Shown one piece after another: positions 46,772-57,196 of a DNA stretch of 64,000 nucleotides. The translations under genes and the position numbers were made by a program. This DNA comes from Gigaspora rosea (lineage: Eukaryota; Glomeromycota; Glomeromycetes; Diversisporales; Gigasporaceae), in contig QKWP01000438.1 of NCBI GenBank assembly GCA_003550325.1, positions 220,165 to 284,164 of the forward strand, in the 5' to 3' direction. Position 1 is the first letter of the stretch. The number at the start of each line of letters is the position of its first letter. A model generated the notes under the pieces. The model saw only the letters and a program-made list of their open reading frames with translations. It had not been told where the DNA came from and did no database searches.

Positions 46772-46998
46772 GATTTTTTTCGATTTTTAACAGCTGCCCT
46801 ACCTTGTTTGGTGCATCGGGGATGGTTCGGATTTGCATGAGGAGAGCATCTTCCTGCGTTGCGAATACAAAAAAATTGTAATTATTATATATGTTATATA
46901 ATTAGCAATTTTACTTTATATTCACAATGCAGGAAGATGCTCTCCTCCGAACTACTCTCGACGAATCAAACAAGGTAGGGCAGCCGTTAAAATCGAAA
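46772..46998. mobile_element. Foldback element with long arms
   Basis: Arms of about 85 bases: left TTTTTTTCGATTTTTAACAG with ctgccctaccttgtttg and gagagcatcttcctgc; right gcaggaagatgctctc, caaacaaggtagggcag and cgttaaaatcgaaaaaa. The short AT-rich loop is near 46890. Probably a MITE. Confidence 0.75.
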
Positions 46999-48689
46999 AA
47001 AAAGCACTGCAGCTAAATTAGTTGAGTACTATAATAATTTTTTATTTTCAAAGTTATGTAATAAATCATATGTATAATAATACAGTTAATTAAAATATGC
47101 ACTGACTTATTATAACGATAAATTGGCTTTTATTAATTTATATGACACAAATAATTTAAATAATTAATATATATTCTCGAAGGCTTATGTACTTTTTCTT
47201 CTAATAAAAAAGATTTAGTACATCAAATAATTTAATATTTTTGTTTTGACATATATTATATTCATTTAATTTAGTGCATTAATAGTTTTTTGGTTTTTAA
47301 TTTATAATCACTTGATTTAAATTTAAATTATAATTACATATTTACAATTAAAAAAGCAAATTATAGCATATTATTCAAAAATATTTGTTATCTAATACAT
47401 ATTATCACTGATACTAAGATTTATAGCAGTATGCAAATATTTTGCCATATATAACCCATTTAATATCATTCATATTAAAACTAAAAAATTAATTGATAGT
47501 ATGTTGTTATAAAGCACTTGAATATTGGTATTTTTTAATACACAATAAGTTATAGTTAAATACATATATAACTATTATATTTATATTTTGATAACTAACC
47601 TTTGAAAAATTATATTTTAAGACATAACTCTTGGTTATGTTTTAAAATTTCTAATTTTTTTTTAAGTTTCAATTTCTATTCTTCTAATTCTAATTTTTTT
47701 TTTTAAAAAAAAAATCATTTTTTTTTCTTTTAAATCAAATTCAGTTAATGATTGTTAAGTCCTAAGAATTTTCAAATTTTTTAATTTTTTTTGTTTGTCT
47801 TACTTTTATTAGTCAGAGGACATCCCACACCTGTTGATATATAAGTATTAGTTTATAATAAATAGTAAATATATCAGTCGATTTGGTTTGATCCCAAAAT
47901 TAGCCAATCATGATTGAGAATTATTTGTTCAAATTTATTACAAAGCGAGTTTTTACAAAAACGGTCTCTTTGAAGTCATAATTAAGTATGTAGAATATTG
48001 CAATATCTACAAGTTTTATTATTTGCTAAAAATAGGTCAAAAGGCTGTTTTCCTGAAAAATTACTTCCGAATTCGCCCTTACCCATTATACAACCGATCG
48101 TTCACTACCTGAATATACCAAAGTGCTTCAACAATTAGTGATAGTGCTCTTTTTTACAGCTTAGTTATTGTTTTTTTTAGTATTTATTGCTTGTTTATCT
48201 CATATCTGCACCTTTATATAGAGTTGTGGAACATAGATTACGAAACAAATCAAATCTAAAAATACATAGATTACGAAAAAATTGTAATTAACAAATCAAA
48301 CTTGAAAATATATATGATTACAATTATACAATGAAAAATTAATTGATATGTATAAAAAAAAAATCAAAACTTGAAAATACATATGATTACAATTATACTT
48401 GAAAAATTATATGATTAAAATCAGAGAATCTTATTTTATTTTTCCAATTTATAATTCAACATAGTAAAAGCACTATTTAAAACATCCTACGAAATACGCA
48501 ACTTATTTTTAAATTTGAAACCCCTCATTGTTTGATTTTGCTGAGCACTAATAAATATCACTGCAAAAAATCATCGGCCTTGTTTATCATTAGATTGCTA
48601 ACAAATTTAAATTTTATTATTAACATAAAAATACTGTATATATGTTATGCATTGCTTTGCAATTCATGATTTCAAAATGACAGGTAAAT
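46999..48689. other. AT-rich intergenic region
   Basis: No gene or complete element is seen. At 48250-48410 a phrase like aaaacttgaaaatacatatg with attacaattata repeats about three times. At 48515-48612 lies a block also present at 51281-51378. Confidence 0.5.
48515..48612 (+). repeat. Dispersed repeat, copy 1 (copy 2 at 51281-51378)
   Basis: Both copies share gagcactaataaatatcact, gcaaaaaatcatcggccttg (one base differs) and tttatcattagattgctaac, over about 95 bases in the same orientation. Copy 2 ends where a TIR element begins, so the sequence may be an older element interrupted there. Confidence 0.75.
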
Positions 48690-48862
48690 CATGTGATCAA
48701 CCGCCAATCAAATTATAGAACTTTGATGATCGCCGGAGAAACAAAACCTCGATGCGTTAATCAAAAATGTCGGGAAAGTAATTTTGCTTATATATATCTA
48801 CCTAAAACCTAATATAACCTTAATGTGGGACGACCCTAACCCTAAAGTTAATTGAAAAAAAT
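48690..48862 (-). mobile_element. Element fragment with TTAGGG-type tract (same family as 31735-32034)
   Basis: On the minus strand: TTTAGGGTTAGGG, then AGCAAAATTACTTTCCCGAC with ATTTTTGATTAACGC and GATTGGCGGTTGATCACATG. The same order and similar spacing occur at 31800-32005 on plus. The termini are not clear here. Confidence 0.55.
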
Positions 48863-49561
48863 TATTAAATATGAGTTGCCTCCGCTTTAGACGTCCCTTT
48901 AATTTAGGCCGGTATCGGTAACTCTCGAAAAGGTGAACAATTAATGAACATGAATTACGAGCAAAATTTCGAGAACATATAGTTTGTTAATAAAGTCTGC
49001 ACGAATTTAGACAAATTTTAGCACACAATTAGTCATTTTACACTGCATAATTGCACATAATTCTCAAAAATTGCTCACAGCACATCAAATAATTTATTTT
49101 TTATATGCACAGAATTTTTTTCTTAGCACCGCAAAAATTCGGCCCTGCACTGCAGCTCATAACAAAAATTATAGTGAACATCAGTAAAAAATTTTAATTA
49201 GATTTGAGCAATTTTGGACTTACTAGAATTATCTTTTTAAAATATTTGAAAATGAGCTAATTAATTTCTGTTTTATATTAATTTCAAAAATTTTAAAAAT
49301 TGTTATGTTCAGTTTATTTTAATTAAATATTAATATATTGTGTACATTGATCAAAATTATATGATTTTGGTATTATTCAATTTGTTTTAATAAGACAAAT
49401 TAAAAAGTACCAAATTTTATATTTTAATTAATAGTTTATAATATATTGTTAGTGAAATTAATTTCACCAGCTTTATAATTGTGATGCAATGTATCTGTCT
49501 TTTCTTCAACAAGCTGTGGAGCAATAATTCTTATAAAAAAAAGGTAAACCTCGGGCCACTT

Positions 49562-50363
49562 AAAGAAGAGTAAACCCAGTGATGACCACGAATTGTGTCA
49601 CCTCGATATAATCACCTGAGTATTTTGATTGAGCATAAACAAAATCAGATGATACGGATCAATTAATATCTCTGATATGTCTATATGCTGCATAAACCGC
49701 GTTCTTGATTCTATATATAAAAGACCTTCTAACTATATCAAAAAGTCGACCCTAACCCTCGAGGTAAAATTTTTTTTTGTTAGTGGTTTTATAGACATTT
49801 TTTGCCTCGTAGTTAGGGTTAGGGTTAGGCAAAAACTTTTTTTTGTTAGTGGTTTTATACCTTTAGGGCCGGTTGCTTATAGCATTTGATTGTTTTATTA
49901 CATAGCAGATAGTGTCAATTGGTTACACGAGATTGGGAAATCCGATGTAGGGTGTCCAGGATTATGCGATGCTATGCTATGCGCATAATTGACCATTTTT
50001 TCGCATCGCATATGCTTCGCATAATTAAGCAAAAAAAATCATTCAGGGCACGTGCCTCAAATATGATTGGTAGATACGATAGCTAATGCGGGAAAGAATT
50101 CCGAAAAGTTCCGATGTAGAAAATGAACGAACTGAAAATACGAGCAAGGTTGAGGCATTTTTGTCAATATCTGAATAATTCCCGAGAATAGTATATGTAG
50201 ATGTAGCATAACACTATAAAGATCGCATAATCTATTTAAATATTCCGCATTCATCGCATAATTGACCTCGGTCAAATCGCTTAATTTTTTGGCCAATCAA
50301 AATTATATGTGATTATATCGAGGGTCATACAATTCGAGATCATCACTGGGTTCACTCTTCTTG
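49562..50363. mobile_element. TIR element with nested insertion
   Basis: Left end AAGAAGAGTAAACCCAGTGA with accacgaattgtgtcacctcg downstream; right end cgagggtcatacaattcgag then TCACTGGGTTCACTCTTCTT. Inside lie a CCCTAACCCT / TTAGGGTTAGGG pair around 49745 and 49808, a direct repeat ttttttttgttagtggtttt (two copies, about 49774 and 49838), and the start of a gggtgtccaggattatgcga-type element at 49951. Confidence 0.72.
49951..50290. mobile_element. Partial copy of the gggtgtcc-end element
   Basis: It starts GGGTGTCCAGGATTATGCGA like the element at 32362 and has internal gcataatt / aattatgc motifs, but the matching inverted right end is absent. It is nested inside the TIR element at 49562-50363. 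Confidence 0.6.
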
Positions 50364-51109
50364 AAACTACCCTTACTTGGTTTCCTTGGCGATCGTGTGA
50401 CACTGCCTGCGTATGCACGTGAGAAAGTCATGTGTTTAGGTAGAATAATTTTTAAGACCAATCATGACAATCAAATTATATTCTTTTTTAAAAAAATTTT
50501 TCTTTAGAAAATGAAAAAGAAAATTATAAAGAAGCTTACAAACGAATAAATGCATAAAAAAAAAATATTAATTGTATTTAAAAAATAGATAAATAAACGT
50601 CACTCTCGAAATAACGGACTTTTAATATAATGGAGACTAAGTAAAATCTTGATGCTGTATAATGAATCAAGATTCAGATTCACATAATAATAAATACTAA
50701 TGGATTTACTAATAAAACTCACGATAAAACGGATTTAAAAAAGTTCCTCACTATGTGCCCGAGATACTACGTTATATCGAGACTGACATGTATACATAAA
50801 GTGAAACAAATGTAATATTTATTACCAATAAACTCAAACTTGTAAAAAATTTACACTCGAACAGACAGCAATTTTTATACTGTATACCGATCATAAAACT
50901 TTATCGAAAAATCATATGATTAATTTTTATTAAGTGTTTCAGGAATTATGAAAACAGGGCAGATATCTGGATCGCATCTCTAGTCTACCACTCATCGTTT
51001 CAGTCAGAACTATCTCGACTTTATAAATGATCAGATTTTAAATTATTTCGTAGAACTTATCATCAGGGCCATTTATTTCTAAAAATAAATAAATATTAGT
51101 ATTCGCAAA
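50364..51109. other. Intergenic region
   Basis: AT-rich with no gene or complete element recognised. Confidence 0.5.
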
Positions 51110-51111
51110 AT

Positions 51112-51300
51112 CTAACAATGCTTGATTTTCAAAAATTTATGATTCTATCAATTATAAAAAGCGGGCTTTAAAATCGAGTTGAATATAAATTCTATTTTTA
51201 GTAAAACTAATGCTACCGGAATAGATTTTCTATTCAATACCGCTTTTTATGATTGACAGAAATTAGAAATTTGAAAATCAAACATTGTTTGATTTTTCCG
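51112..51300. mobile_element. Foldback element
   Basis: Left arm aacaatgcttgattttcaaa with tcaattataaaaagcgg; right arm ccgctttttatgattga with tttgaaaatcaaacattgtt. The middle carries gaatataaattctattttta / agattttctattcaatac. It abuts copy 2 of the dispersed repeat. Confidence 0.65.
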
Positions 51301-51376
51301 AGCACTAATAAATATCACTGCAGAAAATCATCGGCCTTGTTTATCATTAGATTGCTAACAAATTTAAATTTTATTA

Positions 51377-51993
51377 TAGCTGTTTTCAAAAAGGTGCGAA
51401 CACCCATATGGGGAATCGGGAAATCAGAAATTTAATAATTAACTTTTTTATCATTATTAGAGACGGGCATCACGCACTTATCAGTGCGAGATGCTTAATC
51501 AGCACATATTTTAGGCTAGATAATTATTAAAATTTTATATTATTAGCCATATAACAATTAAGCACCTCGTACTGATAAGTGCATGATACCCTTTTCTAAT
51601 CATTACCATTATCGCTAATTATTGCAATGTATATTATTTTGAATCGTATTAAAATTGATGGTTGATGCACTAGATACAAAACTTTAAGAGATGCGTTAAA
51701 GCACTATAATTTTTAATTGATCAATAGTTGATTTACTGTATAAAGCAAGACTCAAAATGACCACCGTTTTTAGGAATTTATTAAAAATTTCTTAGTTCAC
51801 CTGTTAAAATTTACCTTTAACTTAGAATAGTATTATTTTATTGAACTATAAAAACTATTTCTATTGGGAAATTGGTGAGAATCTTTTTCTGTTAGAAGCG
51901 AGAGTAAAAAAAAGAAGGAAATTTGGGAAATATCGTGAATTTCCCATGATATGGTGATCCGTGATCGTTCACACCTTTTTGAAAACAGCTGTA
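51377..51993. mobile_element. TIR element with nested hairpin
   Basis: Ends TAGCTGTTTTCAAAAAGGTG and CACCTTTTTGAAAACAGCTG are inverted copies. A second foldback (gggcatcacgcacttatcag / ctgataagtgcatgatacc, 51458-51596) lies inside near the left end. No gene is seen. Confidence 0.75.
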
Positions 51994-52845
51994 ATAACAT
52001 AAAATAACTGTATATATACGGTATATCTTAACAAAAATTCTGTTTTAATCAGTTTTAGGCGTTTGTAATCTGAGTTGACTAAAATTTTCGGCAGTAAAAA
52101 AACGTCGACAGATGAAATCCTTGACAAATCGGCAAACATCAAAGAGCTAAGCCAACTAAGCTGTCGGTATTAAGTCCCTTTTGGGAAATGGTTGTCTTTT
52201 TTGTCGGCTCTTGATATCTTCAGAGATCATTGAAGTTAATTTTATACTAATTTTCTCGGCATATTATCAGTTAATTCGTCTTTATTGTATTAATCGGTTT
52301 TTATTATAATCTATATCAGATATATAAGACGATTTTTTCCGTATTCTAGAAAAGATTTTTTCAATAAGAAAACTACCGGTAAAGTTCAAATTTAAATTTA
52401 GGTTACCAAGACTGGGGGCTGAATTAAGGCTGTTGACTTCCAGCCAATTGTGACACTTTGCCAAGAATGACGATCAGGGTGCAATTTTATTATATTAGGT
52501 ATAATGATATTATTCTAGGTTACAATTTGCATTACGCCAAAAATACAAACTTCAAATGTAAATTCTATCCTTTTATGGATAAATTCTTTTTATCCCAAAT
52601 ATAAAAATTTTCTTATTATAACTAAAAATTATTATAGTTTACAAAAAATTAAATCTAATTGTAAACAACCTGTCAGATTTATTATTTGTACGTACGTTAT
52701 ATAGTTACATTACATCACATATTTAAAACTACTAATTCATCTTTTATTAAAGTGTATATATATATATATATATATATTTGAATTAAAATTTTTTTCGATT
52801 CCCAAAGTTTATTAATTATTAAATATATTAGTAATTTTGACGCAA
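51994..52845. other. Intergenic region upstream of the membrane-protein gene
   Basis: AT-rich, with a (TA)n microsatellite at about 52753-52788. Probably includes the promoter of the following gene. Confidence 0.5.
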
Positions 52846-54105
52846 ATGACATCCTCTCGAAAATATCAATCTTCAGATAAAGTTAGAAATGAAGAACCGG
52901 TTTTCGAGGGATTAGAAAAAAAAGATCATGATAAAAGAATTATTATATTATTAATTCTTGCTCCATTATGGACTCTTATATTCACCATAATTCCTGTTGT
53001 CGTTAAAGTTAAAGGCATTGGCGCTGATATTTATAGTATGTAATTTTTTTGTTAATTATTTAGATTAATGCATTATTCAACAATTAATGTTCCATTTATT
53101 TATTTATTTATTTATTTATTTCTAACCTTTTTTTTTTTTTAATTCACTTTTTCATAATCATCCAACAGGATTCGTTGAACCAATAGTTTCATTACCATTA
53201 AATTATTTTATTTTGGCATCTTCCGAAGTATTTGACAATAATAGCAATAGTAAACCTTTCGGTATCTCGATTTATTATTATTATTTTGTTAATTATATTT
53301 TACAGTCTTAAACTGATTCATCTCTATTTTTAAAGTTTTGGGCTTATCTGAACGTGGCTTTTTAAATGTATGGTTTATGGTCGCAGCTGCATTTTACGCA
53401 CAAGGTAAATGCTTAACATCTAACTTATTTACCTAATTTTATTATTATATATTTTATATAAATTTAAATCTTATTATTAAGGTGCTGGAATGCATTCTAC
53501 CGCAATTCTCGCAAAGCATTGGCTACAAAATTTAATTACTGAAAAACCTGATATTGTAACTTCATATCCCGAAGTAAACGATATGTTATATTATTTTCAA
53601 ACCACACTTGAACATGTGGTATGTACAATATTTTTTAAAAAAAATTTTTTTTTTCTATATTTATTTAGAATTTCATTTTTTTAAAAAAAAAAATGTATGA
53701 TAAAACTTTTTCGAATAGGTCGGTCATTATATGTACGCATTCGGTTCAGCTCTAATATCATGGTCTCATTTATTTGCTTATCGACGTCAAGTACACAAAG
53801 TAATAGAATCCAAAAGTAGATTAGCCTTTTGGATCTTGGGTGGAGTGATTTATTCTCTTATTTTAGGAGGTGTAGCAATTGAATTTCCAAAAGGTACTAT
53901 TGTTGGATTAGTTTATGTTTTAATATTAGGTATTCCATTAGGTATTTACTTATTTAAGACTGGAGATTTACTATCAAAAGGTAAAAGATTGGTACTTCAA
54001 TCTTATCTTATTGGTTATATTATTGGTTTCTTTATAATCGTGATTTGGGTGATTGCAATTGGTGGATTTCATGATAGAAAGAGTGCAGGAATTCTAGCAA
54101 ATTAA
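52846..54105 (+). CDS. Multi-pass membrane protein of unknown function
   Basis: I do not recognise the family. Five exons join in frame: 52846-53035, 53169-53261, 53336-53404, 53482-53618 and 53719-54105, about 290 residues. The start is the ATG at 52846 (MTSSRKYQSSDKVRNEEP). It has about seven hydrophobic segments, among them IIILLILAPLWTLIFTIIPV, VWFMVAAAFYAQGAGMHSTA, LAFWILGGVIYSLILGGVAI, GLVYVLILGIPLGIYLF and YIIGFFIIVIWVIAIGGF. A GAGMHSTAILAKHW loop and HVVGHYMYAFGSALISW have conserved-looking His, Gly and Trp. Polar N-terminus; short C-terminus ending AGILAN. The structure suggests an integral membrane protein, perhaps a transporter or enzyme; the sequence alone does not decide. The 3' end is 63 bases from a pogo-type transposon. 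Confidence 0.75.
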
Positions 54106-54410
54106 ATAAGGATTGATTATTATTCGTAAAATTTAGTTATTTTAATTTTGTATATATTATATAAAGTAGACAGGGGTAATTTGACGAAGTTAACAGTACT
54201 ATCGAATAAACTTTTATTAACCCATGTAAATTTCCGGAAATTTGCGGTTATAAAACTAAGCCATATTTGGAATAGATCTAATAAAAAAAAAAGGTATGAC
54301 AAATCAAATCTGTATAAATCATCGCTTTTGCATACATTACCAAAAAATTGAAATTTTAAGATTAAGGGGTAACTTGACGAATTTTAATCATTAATAAAAA
54401 AATATATATT

Positions 54411-56168
54411 TCATACTTCCCTATCTTTTTTTAACGACCTTCCTATTTTCCTGAGTCTTCTGGGCTCGCTGTTGTTCCCGTGCAGCTTTTTTTTGGGCTG
54501 CGGCTTCCTTTTTTTGGGCTGCAGCTTTTTTTTTTGGGCCGCAACCTCTTTTTTTCGCCTTGCTTCTTCGGATTTTCGTTCTGCCTCCTTGTTTAACTCT
54601 TCTAGTTCACACCAACTTTCTTCATTAGTAAGGAGCCGGGCAAAAGGGAGCGTCTTTCTTTTTTTCCTTGGAGAAGGTTGATCAGATTCTGTCTGGTCTT
54701 CTGTACCTTCTGCTGAAACCGGAGTACGAGGAGCCAGATACTTAAGAGCTGAATGCAAAGAACATGTCCCAGGGTTTTTGTAAGTATCTAGTTCCTTTTC
54801 TACTGCTGAAAGTTGGGATTTCAATAAACCATTCTTATTCCTAAGCATCATATTTTCTTTCATTAGTTCATCAACATTCAAGTAAGTGGAATGAGGATGA
54901 TTTGAATTAGGCGAAATTTGGGTTGACGAAGACGATTCAGCTGGTTGAACAAAAGGTTGGCCATATGAAGGTGAGATGTCGAACCGTTCAGTTGTTAATG
55001 AAGGGTCTAAACGGTCAGAACTAATAGCGTCTGGGTCAAATGGCCAAATTCCTGTCATTTTATAGGCGCTACAAATAGCTTGTGGTGAATAAGTTTCAAG
55101 GAAAGCAGCGCCAAAAACTCTTGCGAAGGTTCGTTTTGTTACTACTATGCCATTATTTTCATTGCTATATTTTTCACATCCCTTACTGTATAATTTTTTT
55201 AGTTTTGCGAAAGGAATTTCTGAAGGCTGCAAAACATGGGTTGTATGTGGCGGGAGTGCATAAAGAAGGATGCCGTTGTTACGACAAAAATCGACGATTG
55301 TATAGCTGATATGACTTTTGTGACCATCTAGCATTAGTAATACGGGTCTAGTGGGTGGGATTGAATTAACAAAATGGTCAAGATACATTTGGAAGAGGTC
55401 TTCACGCATGTATCCTGTAGTTGTAAAACCCATTACGGTTCCTGGTGGTGCACCTTCTAATAAACCAGGAATCGTACGAACACCTTTATAAATAATTAAA
55501 GGTGGAATAAAAGATCCAGCAGCTGAAATTGTGGGTGCAACCGAGATATGATCGTGAGAATTCCCATGCGCAATTTTATGAATTTGACGTGAGCCCTTTT
55601 TTGCTATAACCTTTTCTAATTTTGGTACGATAACAAACCCAGTTTCGTCCATGTTCCATATTTGTGCCGCAGTAAGAGAATTTTCATCGATAATTTTTTT
55701 AAGCTTGTTAAAATGATCAGTGACAACGGTTTTATTGGCTTTTTGTGCTCGTGCTTCTGATAAGTTTTGAGGTATACGAAATGATAATTCTGGGTGGTCC
55801 CTCATAAAACGTTCCCACCAGTCTTGACCTGGCCCATTTTCACCAAAAGGATGTGATCGATTATTAAGTCGCACAATTTCCATGACACAATGATTAACTC
55901 CACTTCTTGTTAACCCAAACCCAAGTTTTTGCATATTAAGGCAATAACCAACAAGTTGGGTTTCTTCATGACTAGTAAGAACGTTGGGTGCACCTGGACG
56001 TTTAGGGGGACCACCATTTTTAACCGCACGCCTAAGGGTAGCTTCCGAAAGACCAAAGTCTTTCGCCAAGCTATTTATACTTGGGGGCTTGGAACCAACA
56101 GGGCAATCATCTATTTTTTTAAGTGCAGCACGGATTGCCTCACCTCTTTCAATATAAGATACTCCCAT
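54411..56168 (-). CDS. Pogo/Tigger-type transposase (HTH_psq, CENP-B-like, DDE), open frame
   Basis: 585 codons without interruption. Residues about 1-50: a psq-type helix-turn-helix (SINSLAKDFGLSEATLRRAV). About 60-140: a CENP-B/Tc5-like DNA-binding segment ending WWERFMRDHPELSFR. About 160-360: the DDE core, with IWNMDETGFV (first Asp), LLMLDGHKSH (second Asp) and then THVLQPSEIPFAKLKKLY at the third acidic site. Most pogo relatives have LQPLDV there, so the third residue is Glu rather than Asp and the preceding residue is Ser. The C-terminal third is Ser/Pro-rich and ends in Lys/Gln-rich repeats (KKKLQPKKRKPQPKKK), a likely nuclear-localisation tract. A leucine-rich coiled-coil-like stretch (about 435-465) may mediate dimerisation. 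Confidence 0.9.
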   Translation of the reverse strand: MGVSYIERGEAIRAALKKIDDCPVGSKPPSINSLAKDFGLSEATLRRAVKNGGPPKRPGAPNVLTSHEETQLVGYCLNMQKLGFGLTRSGVNHCVMEIVRLNNRSHPFGENGPGQDWWERFMRDHPELSFRIPQNLSEARAQKANKTVVTDHFNKLKKIIDENSLTAAQIWNMDETGFVIVPKLEKVIAKKGSRQIHKIAHGNSHDHISVAPTISAAGSFIPPLIIYKGVRTIPGLLEGAPPGTVMGFTTTGYMREDLFQMYLDHFVNSIPPTRPVLLMLDGHKSHISYTIVDFCRNNGILLYALPPHTTHVLQPSEIPFAKLKKLYSKGCEKYSNENNGIVVTKRTFARVFGAAFLETYSPQAICSAYKMTGIWPFDPDAISSDRLDPSLTTERFDISPSYGQPFVQPAESSSSTQISPNSNHPHSTYLNVDELMKENMMLRNKNGLLKSQLSAVEKELDTYKNPGTCSLHSALKYLAPRTPVSAEGTEDQTESDQPSPRKKRKTLPFARLLTNEESWCELEELNKEAERKSEEARRKKEVAAQKKKLQPKKRKPQPKKKLHGNNSEPRRLRKIGRSLKKDREV

Positions 56169-56409
56169 ATTTATTTAATTTATTACATAATAGGTGAATA
56201 AAAAGTTAAAAAAATGAAAAGTTTGATACGTTTAACGAGTTAAAAAGCGAAGCGACAAAGTTCAAAATAACGTGATTCTGAAATTTTTCTGGGTATTTAT
56301 TAGTGCATAGATGTTGTAATAACATTCTCAATGTATTTGTTATACGAAACCATTCGCGTACCAAATTTGATGCTTATATGTCGCGATGTAATTTAACGCA
56401 CGTATATAA

Positions 56410-56600
56410 TATAATTAGGGTAATTTGACGAATTGAGAATAATTGGCAATATATCGTGATCCCGTGATCGGATCCAAACAATTTTTTTATCATTCGAATT
56501 CTCTCAAAGAGAGGATTCGAATGGTATAAAAATTGTTCAGATCCGATCACAGGATCACGATATATTGCCAATTATTCTCAATTCGTCAAATTACCCCTAT
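56410..56600. mobile_element. Long perfect hairpin nested in the pogo element
   Basis: gtaatttgacgaattgagaa plus taattggcaatatatcgtga and gatcggatc on the left; all recur inverted on the right up to ttctcaattcgtcaaattac. The turn is at ctctcaaagag. The outermost part is the pogo terminal motif itself. Related hairpins (atatatcatgatcttgtgat...) lie at 57805-57935 and 58003-58133. Confidence 0.78.
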
Positions 56601-56640
56601 TTGTCAAATTACCCCTGTCTACTTTATATTATATATATTA

Positions 56641-57044
56641 ACAGTTTTACTAAATCACACCACTGGCGTTCAACACCAGTATCGGAAATTAGAGTATCGC
56701 CATCAAAAATTCACCCCCCACGTGATCAGTACCAAAATTCTTTCAAGTTCGTTTATGTTATATTAGGGTTAGGGTGAGTGCTCAGTTAGGGTTTGGGTTT
56801 AGGTTGTTATATAGTAAAATCGCTCAAGAAAAACTTTTTTTTAGTTAAAAAAAGTAGTTTCTTATGCAAACTCTTGAGAAATAAGCTTTTTTTGACAAAA
56901 GAAACGTTTGTTTTGAATTTTCCTGATCGTGTTACGTTACACCAAATTATGACACATGATTTTCCGACCTACTTTCCGATGATGTTCTGATCTAATTTCC
57001 GACACTGGCGTTGAACGCCAGTGGTGTGCTTTAGTAAAACCGTA
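56641..57044. mobile_element. TIR element with TTAGGG-type tract
   Basis: Left CAGTTTTACTAAATCACACC with actggcgttcaacaccagt; right actggcgttgaacgccagt with GGTGTGCTTTAGTAAAACCG. Each end is itself a small palindrome. The interior has attagggttagggtgag and gttagggtttgggtttagg (56764-56806). No gene is called; the open frames here are incidental. Confidence 0.72.
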
Positions 57045-57196
57045 TATTAATTAGTTTAATTAGTCTTTAAAAAAATATCATTTTTTAATATAATTATTAC
57101 GGTTAAATATGAAATTGGTTGAAACTAAAATTTAATCCTATTTTAATAAAATTTTTTGGGTTAGAATTAGGATTAGGGCTAGATTACAATGAGTAT

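Larger units (their letters stand above)
54169..56619 (-). mobile_element. Pogo/Tigger-type DNA transposon, 2.45 kb
   Basis: Ends GACAGGGGTAATTTGACGAA (left) and the inverted TTTGTCAAATTACCCCTGTC (right), with TA at 54167-54168 and 56620-56621. An inner copy of the terminal motif lies at 54364 and another near 56414. The inverted similarity extends a few bases into the flanks (ataaagta / tactttat). A hairpin MITE is inserted in the right part (56410-56600). The open transposase and intact ends suggest it could be autonomous or was so recently. Confidence 0.85.

Noticed and set aside
48064..48078. gaattcgccctt, the sequence flanking inserts in common TA-cloning vectors
   Set aside because: Only 12 bases, with no further vector sequence on either side; chance occurrence cannot be excluded, so contamination is not claimed.
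54472..56201. Plus-strand frames over the pogo transposase
   Set aside because: Opposite-strand shadows of the 585-codon transposase.
56764..56806. TTAGGG-like tract as a chromosome end
   Set aside because: Short, degenerate, internal to a TIR element, with unique sequence on both sides.
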